Part shown: piece after piece, positions 43,447-52,595 of the stretch | Layout: every line of letters begins with the position of its first letter | Position numbering within the stretch: the stretch's first letter is position 1 | Origin: an uncultured Eubacteriales bacterium | GTDB lineage: Bacteria; Bacillota; Clostridia; Oscillospirales; CAG-272 | Reading direction: 5' to 3' | Length of the DNA: 64,000 bases | Assembly: GCA_934373635.1 (NCBI GenBank) | Contig: CAKROZ010000001.1 | Span: 186,001 to 250,000, forward strand | The notes under the pieces: model-generated | What the model saw: only the letters and a program-made list of their open reading frames with translations | Told to the model about the DNA's origin: nothing | The model's database searches: none | Translations under genes and position numbers: made by a program

Positions 43447-43486
43447 CCAATAAAAAAGCACCCCTGTCGGGGTGCTTTTTTATTGG
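43447..43486 (-). terminator. Terminator of the tRNA-Asp/Gly/Cys transcript
   Basis: 18-bp perfect stem (AAAAAAGCACCCC/GGGGTGCTTTTTT with flanks), TGTC loop. It overlaps the CCA of tRNA-Cys. Confidence 0.9.
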
Positions 43487-43557
43487 AGGCGCCACCCGGA
43501 ATCGGACCGGGGATGAAGGTTTTGCAGACCTCTGCCTTACCGCTTGGCTATGGCGCC
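43484..43557 (-). tRNA. tRNA-Cys (GCA)
   Basis: 74 nt including encoded CCA. Acceptor GGCGCCA/TGGCGCC, D-arm AGCCAAGCGGTAAGGC, anticodon loop CTGCAAA (GCA), T-arm GGTCCGATTCC. Last gene of the first tRNA group. Confidence 0.97.
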
Positions 43558-43560
43558 GTA

Positions 43561-43636
43561 TGGAGCGGATTACGGGGCTCGAACCCGCCACCTCGACCTT
43601 GGCAAGGTCGCGCTCTACCAAATGAGCTAAATCCGC
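43561..43636 (-). tRNA. tRNA-Gly (GCC), copy 1
   Basis: 76 nt with CCA. Acceptor GCGGATT/AATCCGC, anticodon loop TTGCCAA (GCC), T-loop GGTTCGAGCCC. Identical to the copy at 44216. Confidence 0.97.
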
Positions 43637-43650
43637 AGGTGGTGCAAGAA

Positions 43651-43727
43651 TGGCGACTCGGATGGGGCTCGAACCCACGACCTCTAGCGTGACAGGCTAG
43701 CGCTCTAACCAACTGAGCTACCAAGCC
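43651..43727 (-). tRNA. tRNA-Asp (GTC), copy 1
   Basis: 77 nt with CCA. Acceptor GGCTTGG/CCGAGTC (two G-U pairs), anticodon loop CTGTCAC (GTC). Identical to the copy at 44381. Confidence 0.97.
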
Positions 43728-43784
43728 ATTCTTGTCATGGTCTCGCGGGAAGCAATCACTTCGCCCCTGCGATAACGCTCTAAT

Positions 43785-43813
43785 ATTATAGCAAAGGACA
43801 CGCGGTTTGTCAA
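43785..43813 (-). promoter_or_regulatory. Promoter of tRNA-Asp1/Gly1/Cys
   Basis: TTGACA (43813-43808), 17-bp spacer, TATAAT (43790-43785) on the minus strand, with TGC extended -10. Confidence 0.9.
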
Positions 43814-44187
43814 GGGCTTTTTCAAGATTTTTCCGAAAAGAAGAAAAACTTTTCGTTCCAGAGGATGTGCGGCACGAAAATGCGGGGAAGGGAAGCCCCA
43901 AGGGGGAAAGGAAATCGCCTTTCTGCCGCACGCCATTCTTTCGGGTACGGTAGTAGGATATGCAAAGCGCCGAAAAGTGCCATTCGGCAGGGCGCTCCCG
44001 TCCTCTCATAGCCACGAGGAAAGGGCAGCCTTGCCCCGCTTCGGGTTTTGTGCGGGCGCTTTTGTTTTTTGTCCACGATTGAACGAGAGCCGATTTTTTT
44101 GCCCGAGTGCCGACGGGAGCCTTTTGCCTTGACGTGATCGCGCCGAAACGTCTCGGGGGTTGTGCGCAGGCGGGAGGAAAAACAAAA
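43814..44187. other. Intergenic stretch between tRNA groups
   Basis: 374 bp with open frames but no recognisable protein family or RNA. The frames are by-products of GC-rich composition; I see nothing functional apart from its left-end promoter and right-end terminator. Confidence 0.5.
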
Positions 44188-44213
44188 GACCCAAAAGCGG
44201 TTGCTTTCGGGTC
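44188..44213 (-). terminator. Terminator after tRNA-Gly copy 2
   Basis: On the minus strand GACCCGAAAGC/GCTTTTGGGTC (11 bp, one G-U), loop AACC, then TTTTGTTTTT. Confidence 0.88.
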
Positions 44214-44215
44214 TA

Positions 44216-44291
44216 TGGAGCGGATTACGGGGCTCGAACCCGCCACCTCGACCTTGGCAAGGTCGCGCTCTACCAAATGAGCTAAATCCGC
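44216..44291 (-). tRNA. tRNA-Gly (GCC), copy 2
   Basis: 76 nt with CCA, same sequence as the copy at 43561. Confidence 0.97.
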
Positions 44292-44294
44292 AGG

Positions 44295-44370
<76 letters not shown>

Positions 44371-44380
44371 GTGTCAAGAA

Positions 44381-44457
44381 TGGCGACTCGGATGGGGCTC
44401 GAACCCACGACCTCTAGCGTGACAGGCTAGCGCTCTAACCAACTGAGCTACCAAGCC
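44381..44457 (-). tRNA. tRNA-Asp (GTC), copy 2
   Basis: 77 nt with CCA, same sequence as the copy at 43651. Confidence 0.97.
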
Positions 44458-44596
44458 ATTCTTGAATGAATTATATAATGTATATAATTCCGAATGTAAG
44501 ACGGAAAGAAGAACCCTTTGTGTCCCATTCTTTCCTTGGCGGAAAGGTTAGGGCTCGGTCGCGGCGCGAACTGCGCGCTTTGGTCGCCGCCGGTCA

Positions 44597-44617
44597 AAAC
44601 ACTCCACCGGAGTGTTT
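44597..44617 (-). terminator. Small hairpin after tRNA-Val
   Basis: Perfect 9-bp stem AAACACTCC/GGAGTGTTT with 3-nt loop, followed on the minus strand by TTTTGACC. Modest terminator. Confidence 0.55.
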
Positions 44618-44681
44618 CTCTGTGCCGGCTCCGTTCGAGCCCGCGCAGGCGGTATTCTTGCTTCGTGCCTCATTCTTTCCT

Positions 44682-44757
44682 TGGTGGAAAGTATAGGGCT
44701 CGAACCTATGACCCTCTGCTTGTAAGGCAGATGCTCTCCCAACTGAGCTAACCTTCC
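44682..44757 (-). tRNA. tRNA-Val (TAC)
   Basis: 76 nt with CCA. Acceptor GGAAGGT/ACTTTCC, anticodon loop CTTACAA (TAC), T-arm ATAGGTTCGAGCCCTAT. Confidence 0.97.
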
Positions 44758-44776
44758 GAATCGATACGCGAGAGTT

Positions 44777-44805
44777 ATTATACCAAAGACAAGCCCGTTT
44801 GTCAA
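44777..44805 (-). promoter_or_regulatory. tRNA-Val promoter
   Basis: TTGACA (44805-44800), 17-bp spacer, TATAAT (44782-44777) on the minus strand. Confidence 0.9.
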
Positions 44806-44980
44806 TAGGTTTTTGAAATTTTTTTGAAAAAGTTACAAAAAAATAAAGCCGAGGGCGAAAAGCGAAACAAAGCGTGCCTTCATCGAACCGAGCACCCGAA
44901 GGGAGCGTACCTTCATCAGGTTCGAGCTGATTGGCAGCTTTCGCTCTTGAGGGTGATTTTGCCCTATATAAAACCAAAGT

Positions 44981-45003
44981 CCCGAGGAATTGTTTTCCTC
45001 GGG
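44981..45003 (-). terminator. Hairpin after tRNA-Thr
   Basis: Stem CCCGAGGAA/TTCCTCGGG with a 5-nt loop, then ACTTTGGTTTTAT on the minus strand; a moderate terminator. Confidence 0.6.
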
Positions 45004-45009
45004 GGTGTC

Positions 45010-45085
<76 letters not shown>

Positions 45086-45115
45086 AATTTCGTCCGTTTT
45101 GATCGGACGGATTGT

Positions 45116-45144
45116 ATTATACCAAATTGTAGGACGTTTGTCAA
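45116..45144 (-). promoter_or_regulatory. tRNA-Thr promoter
   Basis: TTGACA (45144-45139), 17-bp spacer, TATAAT (45121-45116) on the minus strand. Confidence 0.9.
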
Positions 45145-45186
45145 GTGTTTTTTCAAAAAAAAGCAAAATTTTGCCTACGCATTTTG

Positions 45187-45248
45187 CACAGTGAATTCCC
45201 AAAGTAAATTCGAATTCAAATTCCACTGTGGAATTTACTTTGGGAATT
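45187..45248. repeat. Permuted inverted repeat (pseudoknot-capable)
   Basis: Order A-B-A'-B': CACAGTG (45187-45193), an 18-nt arm starting AATTCCCAAAG (45194-45211), CACTGTG (45224-45230), and the exact 18-nt complement (45231-45248). Each pair is perfectly complementary, but the two pairs interlock. Confidence 0.75.
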
Positions 45249-45288
45249 TACTATCTTACATGCGACGGTCCGATTTTCGTCAAAAATA

Positions 45289-45317
45289 TTGACAAGCGCG
45301 CGCAGGTGTGATAAAAT
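45289..45317 (+). promoter_or_regulatory. Promoter of the ThyX-like gene
   Basis: TTGACA (45289-45294), 17-bp spacer, TAAAAT (45312-45317), 32 bp before the start codon. Confidence 0.88.
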
Positions 45318-45349
45318 ATACGGTATAAAGAGAAAATCAGGAGTACACG

Positions 45350-45985
45350 ATGCTGACGGTAGAACGAATTTCGGTGATGAATATGGAAAATGCCATCCGC
45401 GGCGCGAGAAACCCCATGAACTCGTGGGCGCGCATGGATAGCTTTTACGACGCGTCGGGGAATTTTGTCCTCGGCGAAAACGACCTCGCCTTAGCGCACA
45501 GACTTGCCGCCGCGGGGAGCGACCACAGAAAATTTCTGCGTCAGATCTTCGTCTCCATGGACATTACGGCGCCCCTGTATTGGTGGAAGGAATTCGATAC
45601 CTACAAGGTCGGCACCGTGGCAAACTCCTGTTCCACCATGCACAAAATCCAGGCGAAGCCCTTTTGCCGCGACGATTTTTCGCACGACCGCATGTCGGAA
45701 GAGGCGCTCGCCGTCCTCGACGGGGTGATCGCCTTTCTCGAAGAGAGAAGACAAGCTTTCGTGGAAACGAAGGACAAGGGCGCGTGGTCGGATATGATTC
45801 AGCTTCTGCCCTCCTCCTATCGTCAGCTTCGCACAGTTACGATGAATTACGAGGTGCTGATTAACATCTACTACGCGAGACGCAATCATAAGCTCTCCGA
45901 GTGGCATACACTTTGCGATGCCATCGCGGCACTTCCTTATGCAAAGGAGCTCATTCTCGTCAAGGAAGAGAAGACGGAAAACTAA
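45350..45985 (+). CDS. ThyX-like protein of unknown function
   Basis: 211 residues, soluble. The order of features recalls flavin-dependent thymidylate synthase: FLRQIFVSMDITAPLYWWKE where ThyX has the FxIxAPxFVxxQW helix, then TYKVGTVANSCSTMH at the place of the RHRxxSxNExSxRY motif, and LPSSYRQLRTVTMNYEVLIN as the C-terminal helix. The catalytic RHRxxS motif itself is missing (FDTYKVGTVANS), so thymidylate synthesis is unlikely. Similar short proteins occur in clostridial genomes and phages. The fold assignment is by eye and uncertain. The nadE gene follows 137 bp downstream. Confidence 0.6.
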   Translation: MLTVERISVMNMENAIRGARNPMNSWARMDSFYDASGNFVLGENDLALAHRLAAAGSDHRKFLRQIFVSMDITAPLYWWKEFDTYKVGTVANSCSTMHKIQAKPFCRDDFSHDRMSEEALAVLDGVIAFLEERRQAFVETKDKGAWSDMIQLLPSSYRQLRTVTMNYEVLINIYYARRNHKLSEWHTLCDAIAALPYAKELILVKEEKTEN

Positions 45986-46122
45986 TTAACGTAAACAATT
46001 CATCACAAAAACAATACAATTTTCGAAAGCATCGGTGCAAAGCACGGGAGAGGTCAACACCTTCCGCCTTCTTTGCGCCGACCTTTTCGATGTCGCCCTC
46101 GGACGACGGAACGGAGAATCAT

Positions 46123-48066
46123 ATGACAGACGGATTTGTACGTGTCGCGACGGCATCCCCCGCGCTTCGGGTCGCCGACCCGCGCTTCAATACCGATTCG
46201 GCGATTGCTACGGCGAAGGAAGCGGCGGCGGCCGGCGTGAAGGTGCTCGTTTTTCCCGAGCTCAATCTTTCCGCTTATACGATTGGCGACCTCGTTTTTC
46301 AGACGAATCTGCTCGCCGCCTGCGAGCGCGAGCTTGCCCGCTACATCGAGGAGACGAAGGCGCTCGATCTTCTTTCCTTCGTCGGGCTTCCCGTTGCCGT
46401 GTTCGACCGCGTTTATAACGCGGCGGCGGCGGTCTCGCACGGCGAGCTTCTCGGGATCATTCCGAAGAGCCATCTGCCGAATTACAACGAATTCTACGAG
46501 ATGCGCCATTTTGCCCCCGCTCCGACGGAGAATCGCCCCGTGCATTACGCGGGCTTCGATACGATCCTCGGTGCAAAACAGCTCTTTACCTGCCGTGAGA
46601 TGCCCGCATTGAGCGTCGCGGCAGAGATCTGCGAGGACATCTGGGTGTCGGTGCCCCCCTCGGTCGCACACAGCGAGGCAGGCGCCCGCATCATCGTCAA
46701 CCTTTCTGCCTCCGACGATTTCGCGGGGAAGCCCGCATATCGCACCTCCCTTGTCGCCATGCAGAGCGCCAAGGAGACCGTCGCTTACCTCTATACGAGC
46801 TGTGGCCCCGACGAGAGCGGGACGGATACCGTCTTCGGCGCGCATATGATTATCGCCGAGAACGGCGCCGTCGTTGCGGAAGCGAAGCCCTTCTCGGGCA
46901 AGACGCTTCTCGTCACCGAGGTGGACGTTTCCCGCATCTCCTCGGAGCACCGTCGCTCCACCAATTATATCCCCCGTCCGACAGAGGATTACGCAATCCA
47001 CCCCTTCTCTCTGAAGATCGAAGAAACCCCGCTCACCCGCATCGCGCCGAAACTGCCCTTCGTTCCCGAGGATTCCTCGCACAGAAAGGAACGCTGTGAG
47101 CTGATCCTGAACATTCAGGCGACGGGACTTGCGGGACGGCTCTCCCGCTCTCACTCGGCGAGCGCCGTCGTCGGTGTCTCGGGCGGACTCGATTCCACCC
47201 TCGCTCTTCTCGTCGCGGTGCGCGCCGCCGACATGCTCGGGCGGAAGAGGAGCAGTGTCCTCGCCGTCACCATGCCTTGCTTCGGCACCACCGCGAGAAC
47301 GAAGGGAAATGCCGAGCGCCTCGCCGAGCTTCTCGGCGCCGAGCTCCGTGTTGTGGACATCAAGGAGGCGGTTGCCGTCCACTTCCGCGACATCGGGCAG
47401 AAGGAAGAGACTTACGACGTCGTGTATGAAAATGCGCAGGCACGCGAGCGCACGCAGGTGCTGATGGATCTCGCGAACGGCAGAAGCGGTCTTGTCGTCG
47501 GTACGGGCGATCTCTCCGAGCTCGCGCTCGGATGGGCGACCTACAACGGCGACCATATGTCCATGTACGCCGTCAATTCTTCCGTGCCGAAGACGCTCGT
47601 CCGTCACCTCGTTTCCTATATCGCGGATACCGAGCGCGCGGCGGGGCACACCGAGGTCGCCGATGTCCTTGTCGACATTCTGAACACCCCCGTCAGCCCC
47701 GAGCTCCTTCCCCCGAAGGACGGTGAGATCGCCCAGTGCACCGAGGGGATCGTCGGACCCTACGAGCTTCACGATTACTTTCTCTATTACACCGTCCGCT
47801 TCGGCTTCTCTCCGAAGAAGGTCTACCGCATGGCGAAGGCGAGCTTCGGCGATACCTACGACGATGCGACGATCCTCGGTTGGCTGAAAGTCTTCTATCG
47901 CCGCTTCCTCACCCAGCAGTTCAAGCGCTCCTGTATGCCCGACGGGCCGAAGGTCGGCTCCGTCGCGCTGTCTCCGCGCGGCGACTTCCGTATGCCGTCG
48001 GATGCGTCTCCCGCACTCTGGCTCTCGGAGATCGAAGAAATTGAAAAGAATTGTTTGCAAAAATGA
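46123..48066 (+). CDS. nadE: Glutamine-dependent NAD+ synthase
   Basis: 647 residues. N-terminal nitrilase-type glutaminase: Glu in FPELNLSAYTIGD, Lys in PKSHLPNYNEFYEMRHF, Cys in AEICEDIW. C-terminal synthetase with the PPi loop VGVSGGLDSTLAL and VGTGDLSELALGW. Converts deamido-NAD to NAD using glutamine nitrogen. Start at 46123 (MTDGFVRVATASP) behind ACGGAGA; upstream frame is spurious. ATGA overlap with pth. Confidence 0.96.
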   Translation: MTDGFVRVATASPALRVADPRFNTDSAIATAKEAAAAGVKVLVFPELNLSAYTIGDLVFQTNLLAACERELARYIEETKALDLLSFVGLPVAVFDRVYNAAAAVSHGELLGIIPKSHLPNYNEFYEMRHFAPAPTENRPVHYAGFDTILGAKQLFTCREMPALSVAAEICEDIWVSVPPSVAHSEAGARIIVNLSASDDFAGKPAYRTSLVAMQSAKETVAYLYTSCGPDESGTDTVFGAHMIIAENGAVVAEAKPFSGKTLLVTEVDVSRISSEHRRSTNYIPRPTEDYAIHPFSLKIEETPLTRIAPKLPFVPEDSSHRKERCELILNIQATGLAGRLSRSHSASAVVGVSGGLDSTLALLVAVRAADMLGRKRSSVLAVTMPCFGTTARTKGNAERLAELLGAELRVVDIKEAVAVHFRDIGQKEETYDVVYENAQARERTQVLMDLANGRSGLVVGTGDLSELALGWATYNGDHMSMYAVNSSVPKTLVRHLVSYIADTERAAGHTEVADVLVDILNTPVSPELLPPKDGEIAQCTEGIVGPYELHDYFLYYTVRFGFSPKKVYRMAKASFGDTYDDATILGWLKVFYRRFLTQQFKRSCMPDGPKVGSVALSPRGDFRMPSDASPALWLSEIEEIEKNCLQK

Positions 48067-48689
48067 GCATTTTTGACCTGTTCAAGCAAATCGAAACGCA
48101 GAAGCCGACACCGAGTGCGCCCCCTTCTTTTCTTCTCGTCGGACTCGGAAATCCCGGGGAAGAGTATCGGAACACACGGCACAACACGGGCTTTCTCGCC
48201 CTCGACTACTTCGCACGGGAGGTCGGCTGTACGGTCGATCGGGCGAAGTTTTCCGCCCTCGTCGGCACCGCAACCGTCGCGGGCACGTCCCTTCTTCTGA
48301 TGAAGCCCACGACTTATATGAACCTCTCAGGGCGCGCGGTCGCCGAGGCGACATCCTTTTATAAAATCCCGCCCGAGCGCGTTCTCGTCCTTCACGATGA
48401 GATCAGCTTCGCCCCCGGTATTCTCCGCATCCGGAAGAAGGGCTCCGCCGGCGGACACAACGGACTCAAAAGCATCATCGCCTCCCTCGGAAGCGAGAAT
48501 TTCCCCCGCATCAAGATCGGCGTCGGGCAGAAACCGCATCCCGAGTATGACCTCGCCGACTGGGTGCTCGGCACGCCCCCCGAGTCGGATCGCGCCGCGA
48601 TCGCCGCACGCCTTCCCGACATTGCCGAAGCCGTCCGCATGATCGTGGCGGGGAACATCGAGGAAGCGAAGAACCGCTACCCGCGCTGA
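48063..48689 (+). CDS. pth: Peptidyl-tRNA hydrolase
   Basis: 208 residues. LLVGLGNPGEEYRNTRHNTGFLAL contains the catalytic His and Asn of Pth; MKPTTYMNLSGRAV, VLHDEISFAPG and KKGSAGGHNGLKSI complete the family motifs. Recycles peptidyl-tRNA. It has an N-terminal extension of about 25 residues (MSIFDLFKQIETQKPTPSAP) relative to the minimal enzyme. Translationally coupled to nadE; mfd follows after a 354-bp repeat-like gap. Confidence 0.96.
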   Translation: MSIFDLFKQIETQKPTPSAPPSFLLVGLGNPGEEYRNTRHNTGFLALDYFAREVGCTVDRAKFSALVGTATVAGTSLLLMKPTTYMNLSGRAVAEATSFYKIPPERVLVLHDEISFAPGILRIRKKGSAGGHNGLKSIIASLGSENFPRIKIGVGQKPHPEYDLADWVLGTPPESDRAAIAARLPDIAEAVRMIVAGNIEEAKNRYPR

Positions 48690-49043
48690 AACCGCATTTT
48701 CAGCGGTCGCGATCAACGCACACGCTCGAACCGATGCTTTCCATCGCATGGAATCCGCGTTTTCCGCGGTTACGATAAACACGGAGGCTCAGACCGACAC
48801 CTTCGCGCAGCCGTTCGCGGGGGCTTTGCATAGCTGCCTGCACGGTCCCTCCGCGCCGAAACTGCATGTTTGCGGTTGAGAAAAGGCACCTAACACCTGC
48901 CCGAACGGTTACCGTCGCACGGCAATTGCGGATTGCGCGTGCGGAACTCGGAACCCCGCATCGGGATTCTCAATATTTCATCATTCCCGACCGACGCGCC
49001 GCGGCGGGGAAGAGAGAAAACGGCGCGGAACAAAGGAAACGAT
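48690..49043 (+). other. Intergenic stretch with a 63-bp imperfect repeat
   Basis: CGCATTTTCAGCGGTCGCGAT at 48693 is echoed by CGCGTTTTCCGCGGTTACGAT at 48756 with similar flanks (63-bp period). No gene is supported; open frames are incidental. mfd has AAAGGA at its right end. Confidence 0.5.
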
Positions 49044-52000
49044 ATGTCATTTGTTACCTCCCTCATTCGGCTCGATCGGGAGTATCGGAGTGCTTCGATC
49101 ACGGAGAAGGAACAGCTCACGGCGGCAAAGCCCTTGCCGATCGTCGTGAACGGTCTCTCCGAGGGCGCCGCCTTCGCCTTCCTTGCCGAATCCTGTCGGG
49201 ACGCACTTGCCGTGAAGGGCACCCCCACCCTTGTCCTCGTCTCCGATGAGGATGAGGCGAAGCGAATCGCCTCGGCGCTCGGCACCGCGGGACTTTCGGC
49301 ACGAGTCTACCCCTCACGCGACCTGATCTTTCATAGCATGGCAGCCTCTCACGATACGGAGCGTGAGAGGCTTTCCGTGCTTTATTCCGTTCTCGCGGGG
49401 AGTTGTGACGCCGTTGTCACGACCCCCGCGGCGGCAATGCTGTACACCCTGCCGACCGCCCTCCTCGCGAGCCTGTCCTTCGAGCTTCGCCTCGGCGACA
49501 CCGTAGCGCCCGAAACGCTTGAAAAACGGCTTCTCGCCCTCGGTTATGTCCGCGTCGATATGGTGGACGGCATCGGACAGTACGCCCGCCGCGGCGGCAT
49601 CCTCGATGTGTTTGTCGGCGGAGAGAGCGCCCCCGTGCGCCTCGAATTCTTCGGCGACGAGATCGACCGCATGGAAGCCTTTGACCCCGTGACCCAACGC
49701 GTGACGAACACCGTCCCCGCCCTCTCCTTTCTTCCCGCGGGCGAAACGCTCGTCTCGGAGGACGCGCGTGCGCGGATTCTCCGCACCGTCGACCGCCTGC
49801 TCGCAAAGGCGACCGACGAGGACGCCCGCCGAAAGCTCGAGGCAGAGAAGGCGGCACTCGAAAACCGCCTTCCTCTCGAATTCCGCGATAAGTACGAGGG
49901 CTTGCTCTACGACGGTCGGGCAACCCTGCTTTCCTATTTCGATGCCCTCCCGCGAACCGCAGTCTATCTCCTCGGCACGACGGGAATCCGTGAAAATCTG
50001 AAGAAGCAGTGCGACCTTCTCCGCGGCGAACGGGAGACCCTTCTGTCTCTCGGACTCGTGAGCGAAGAGGCGGCGCGCTATATCGGCGAGAGCGCGGAGC
50101 TCGACGACTTCCTCTCGCGCAACGTTGCCGTGCATCTGAATCCCTTTTCGGGCGGGGTCGGAACTCTGCGCGTCTCGGGACTTTTCGGCTTCCGCTGTCG
50201 GAGGACCGTCTCCTATGGCGAGAACGCCTCGCTTCTCTTCGAGGATCTCACCACCTTCCGAAAGGCACTGTATCGGATTCTCATCGTCTGTGAAAATAAA
50301 CAGAGTGCCACGTCGCTGATCTCCTCCCTTCAACAAAACGACTTTCCCGCAATCAATCTTTCGGAAACTGCCGACTTTGACTACAATTCTATGCAAAACG
50401 GCATGATCTACGTCACGGTCGGCGAAATTTCCGAGGGCTACGAGCTGATGATGGCAAAGGTCGCCGTCCTCTCCATGGCACGCGACGAAGGAAAACGCGT
50501 CGTCGCCGCGAGACGGGAGGCACGGATTTTACGCCGCGCGGGAGGCGCGGGCGAGCGCCTGCTCAGCTATGCCGATCTCTCGGTCGGCGATTACGTCGTC
50601 CATCGGAAGTACGGCATCGGCCGCTTCGAGGGCATCAGCACGGCGACGGTCGACGGTGCCACCCGCGATTACATCACGGTGCGCTACGCGGGGACCGACA
50701 CCCTCTTCGTCCCCTGCGACCGTCTCGAAATGATCGGAAAATACATCGGGCGCAAGGATTCCGACGGCACCGTCAAGCTCTCGAAGATGGGGGGCACCGA
50801 CTGGTCGCGCCAGACGGCGAAGGCAAAATCCGCCGCGAAGAATATCGCGAAGGATCTGATCCGCCTGTATGCCGAGCGGCAGCGACGCCCGGGCTTTGCC
50901 TTCCCGAAGGATTCCGAGATGGAGGAGGAGTTCGACGCCTCCTTCGAGTTTGCTCCCACCGATTCCCAGCTCCGTGCGATCGAGGAGATCAAAGCGGATA
51001 TGGAGCGTCCCGTGCCGATGAACCGCCTGCTTTGCGGGGATGTCGGCTTCGGAAAAACGGAGGTCGCCCTCCGCGCCGCATTCAAGGCGGTGAGCGGAGG
51101 AAAGCAGGTCGCCTTTCTCGTCCCGACCACCATTCTCGCGCTTCAACACTACGGGACGGCACTCTCCCGTATGCGGGGCTATCCCGTGACGGTGGAGATG
51201 CTCTCCCGCTTCCGCACCCCGAAGGAAGAGGAGGTCATCCTCCGCCGCTTGCGCCGCGGGGAGATCGACATTCTGATCGGAACGCACAAATTGCTTTCGA
51301 AGAAGATCGAGTTCCGCGACCTCGGACTTCTCATCATTGACGAGGAGCAACGCTTCGGCGTCACGCAGAAGGAAAAGCTCCGCGAATTCGCGAAAAACGT
51401 CGATACTCTGACCCTGACCGCCACCCCCATACCCCGCACGCTCAATATGGCGATGAACGGCATCAGCGACATGTCGGTGCTCGACGAGGCGCCCTCCGAC
51501 CGCCGTCCCGTGCAGACCTACGTCCTCGAGCACGATGACGCCGTGCTCGCCGAGGCGATGGGGCGTGAGCTTGCCCGCGGCGGGCAGGTGCTCTACCTCT
51601 ATAACCGCATCGACAATATCGATCTCGTCGCGGGACGCATCATGAAGGCACTTCCCGAGGCGCGCGTCGCCTACGCCCACGGTCAGATGGAAAAGGAAGA
51701 GCTCGAGGACATCTGGCAGTCGCTCGTGCGGGGGGAGCTTGACATCCTCGTCTGTACCACCATCGTCGAGACGGGCGTCGACCTCCCGAACGCGAATACC
51801 CTCATCATCGAGAACGCCGACCACATGGGACTTTCACAGCTCCATCAGCTCCGCGGACGGGTCGGACGGGGCACGCGACAGGCGTATGCCTATTTCACCT
51901 ACCGCACGGGTAAGGTGCTCTCCGAGGTCGCGACCAAACGACTGACCGCCATCCGCGAGTATGCCGAGTTCGGCGCGGGGTTCAAGATCGCCCTCCGCGA

Positions 52001-52595
52001 CCTCGAGATCCGCGGCGCGGGGAACCTTCTCGGCGCGGAACAGCACGGATATATCGACAGCGTGGGCTACGACCTTTACATCCGCCTGCTCTCCGAGGCG
52101 GTGCTCGAAGAAGAAGGGAAGACGCCCGAGCCCGTCTTTGAGGCGACGGTGGATATGCACCGTGACGCGAATATTCCCGAACACTATATTTCCTCTTCCG
52201 CCGCCCGTATGGAGATGTACAAGAAGATCTCTCTCATCGAGACGGAAGAGGATTATCGCGACGTCTCGGATGAATTCCTCGACCGCTTCGGCGAGCCGCC
52301 CGAGGCGACCGCGCGCCTTCTGCGCGTCTCTCTGCTTCGCGCTCTCGCCGCCCGCGCCCGCGTGCGCCGCGTCGAGGAGCGCGGCGGCATCCTGACCTTT
52401 CAGGCGGAGAAGCCCGATCTTTCGATTTGGTCGGAGCTCTTCGTGAAGTACCCGGGGCTTGCCTTCCGTGCGGGAGGGGGCGCCGTGGTCTATCGCCTCC
52501 GCGGGACGGAGGAGGGGAGCACGATCGCCCTCCGCGTCCTCAAGGATTATGTCGCACTCAAATTCCCCGAAAAAGAAAAGGAGAACGAACCGTGA
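49044..52595 (+). CDS. mfd: Transcription-repair coupling factor
   Basis: 1183 residues. The N-terminal UvrB-like domains (GIGQYARRGGILDVFVGGES), RNA polymerase-interacting region (LSVGDYVVHRKYGIGRFEGI) and the RecG-like translocase: Walker A LLCGDVGFGKTEVALRAAFK, DEEQ box LLIIDEEQRFGV, TATPIPRTLNMAM, TTIVETGVDLPNANTLII, then the C-terminal D7 domain. Removes stalled polymerase and recruits UvrA. Start at 49044 (MSFVTSLIR) after CAAAGGAAAC. Its GTGA end overlaps the next gene. Confidence 0.97.
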   Translation: MSFVTSLIRLDREYRSASITEKEQLTAAKPLPIVVNGLSEGAAFAFLAESCRDALAVKGTPTLVLVSDEDEAKRIASALGTAGLSARVYPSRDLIFHSMAASHDTERERLSVLYSVLAGSCDAVVTTPAAAMLYTLPTALLASLSFELRLGDTVAPETLEKRLLALGYVRVDMVDGIGQYARRGGILDVFVGGESAPVRLEFFGDEIDRMEAFDPVTQRVTNTVPALSFLPAGETLVSEDARARILRTVDRLLAKATDEDARRKLEAEKAALENRLPLEFRDKYEGLLYDGRATLLSYFDALPRTAVYLLGTTGIRENLKKQCDLLRGERETLLSLGLVSEEAARYIGESAELDDFLSRNVAVHLNPFSGGVGTLRVSGLFGFRCRRTVSYGENASLLFEDLTTFRKALYRILIVCENKQSATSLISSLQQNDFPAINLSETADFDYNSMQNGMIYVTVGEISEGYELMMAKVAVLSMARDEGKRVVAARREARILRRAGGAGERLLSYADLSVGDYVVHRKYGIGRFEGISTATVDGATRDYITVRYAGTDTLFVPCDRLEMIGKYIGRKDSDGTVKLSKMGGTDWSRQTAKAKSAAKNIAKDLIRLYAERQRRPGFAFPKDSEMEEEFDASFEFAPTDSQLRAIEEIKADMERPVPMNRLLCGDVGFGKTEVALRAAFKAVSGGKQVAFLVPTTILALQHYGTALSRMRGYPVTVEMLSRFRTPKEEEVILRRLRRGEIDILIGTHKLLSKKIEFRDLGLLIIDEEQRFGVTQKEKLREFAKNVDTLTLTATPIPRTLNMAMNGISDMSVLDEAPSDRRPVQTYVLEHDDAVLAEAMGRELARGGQVLYLYNRIDNIDLVAGRIMKALPEARVAYAHGQMEKEELEDIWQSLVRGELDILVCTTIVETGVDLPNANTLIIENADHMGLSQLHQLRGRVGRGTRQAYAYFTYRTGKVLSEVATKRLTAIREYAEFGAGFKIALRDLEIRGAGNLLGAEQHGYIDSVGYDLYIRLLSEAVLEEEGKTPEPVFEATVDMHRDANIPEHYISSSAARMEMYKKISLIETEEDYRDVSDEFLDRFGEPPEATARLLRVSLLRALAARARVRRVEERGGILTFQAEKPDLSIWSELFVKYPGLAFRAGGGAVVYRLRGTEEGSTIALRVLKDYVALKFPEKEKENEP

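Noticed and set aside
46054..48060. 668-codon minus-strand frame opposite nadE
   Set aside because: Shadow of nadE, which has the catalytic triad and PPi loop.
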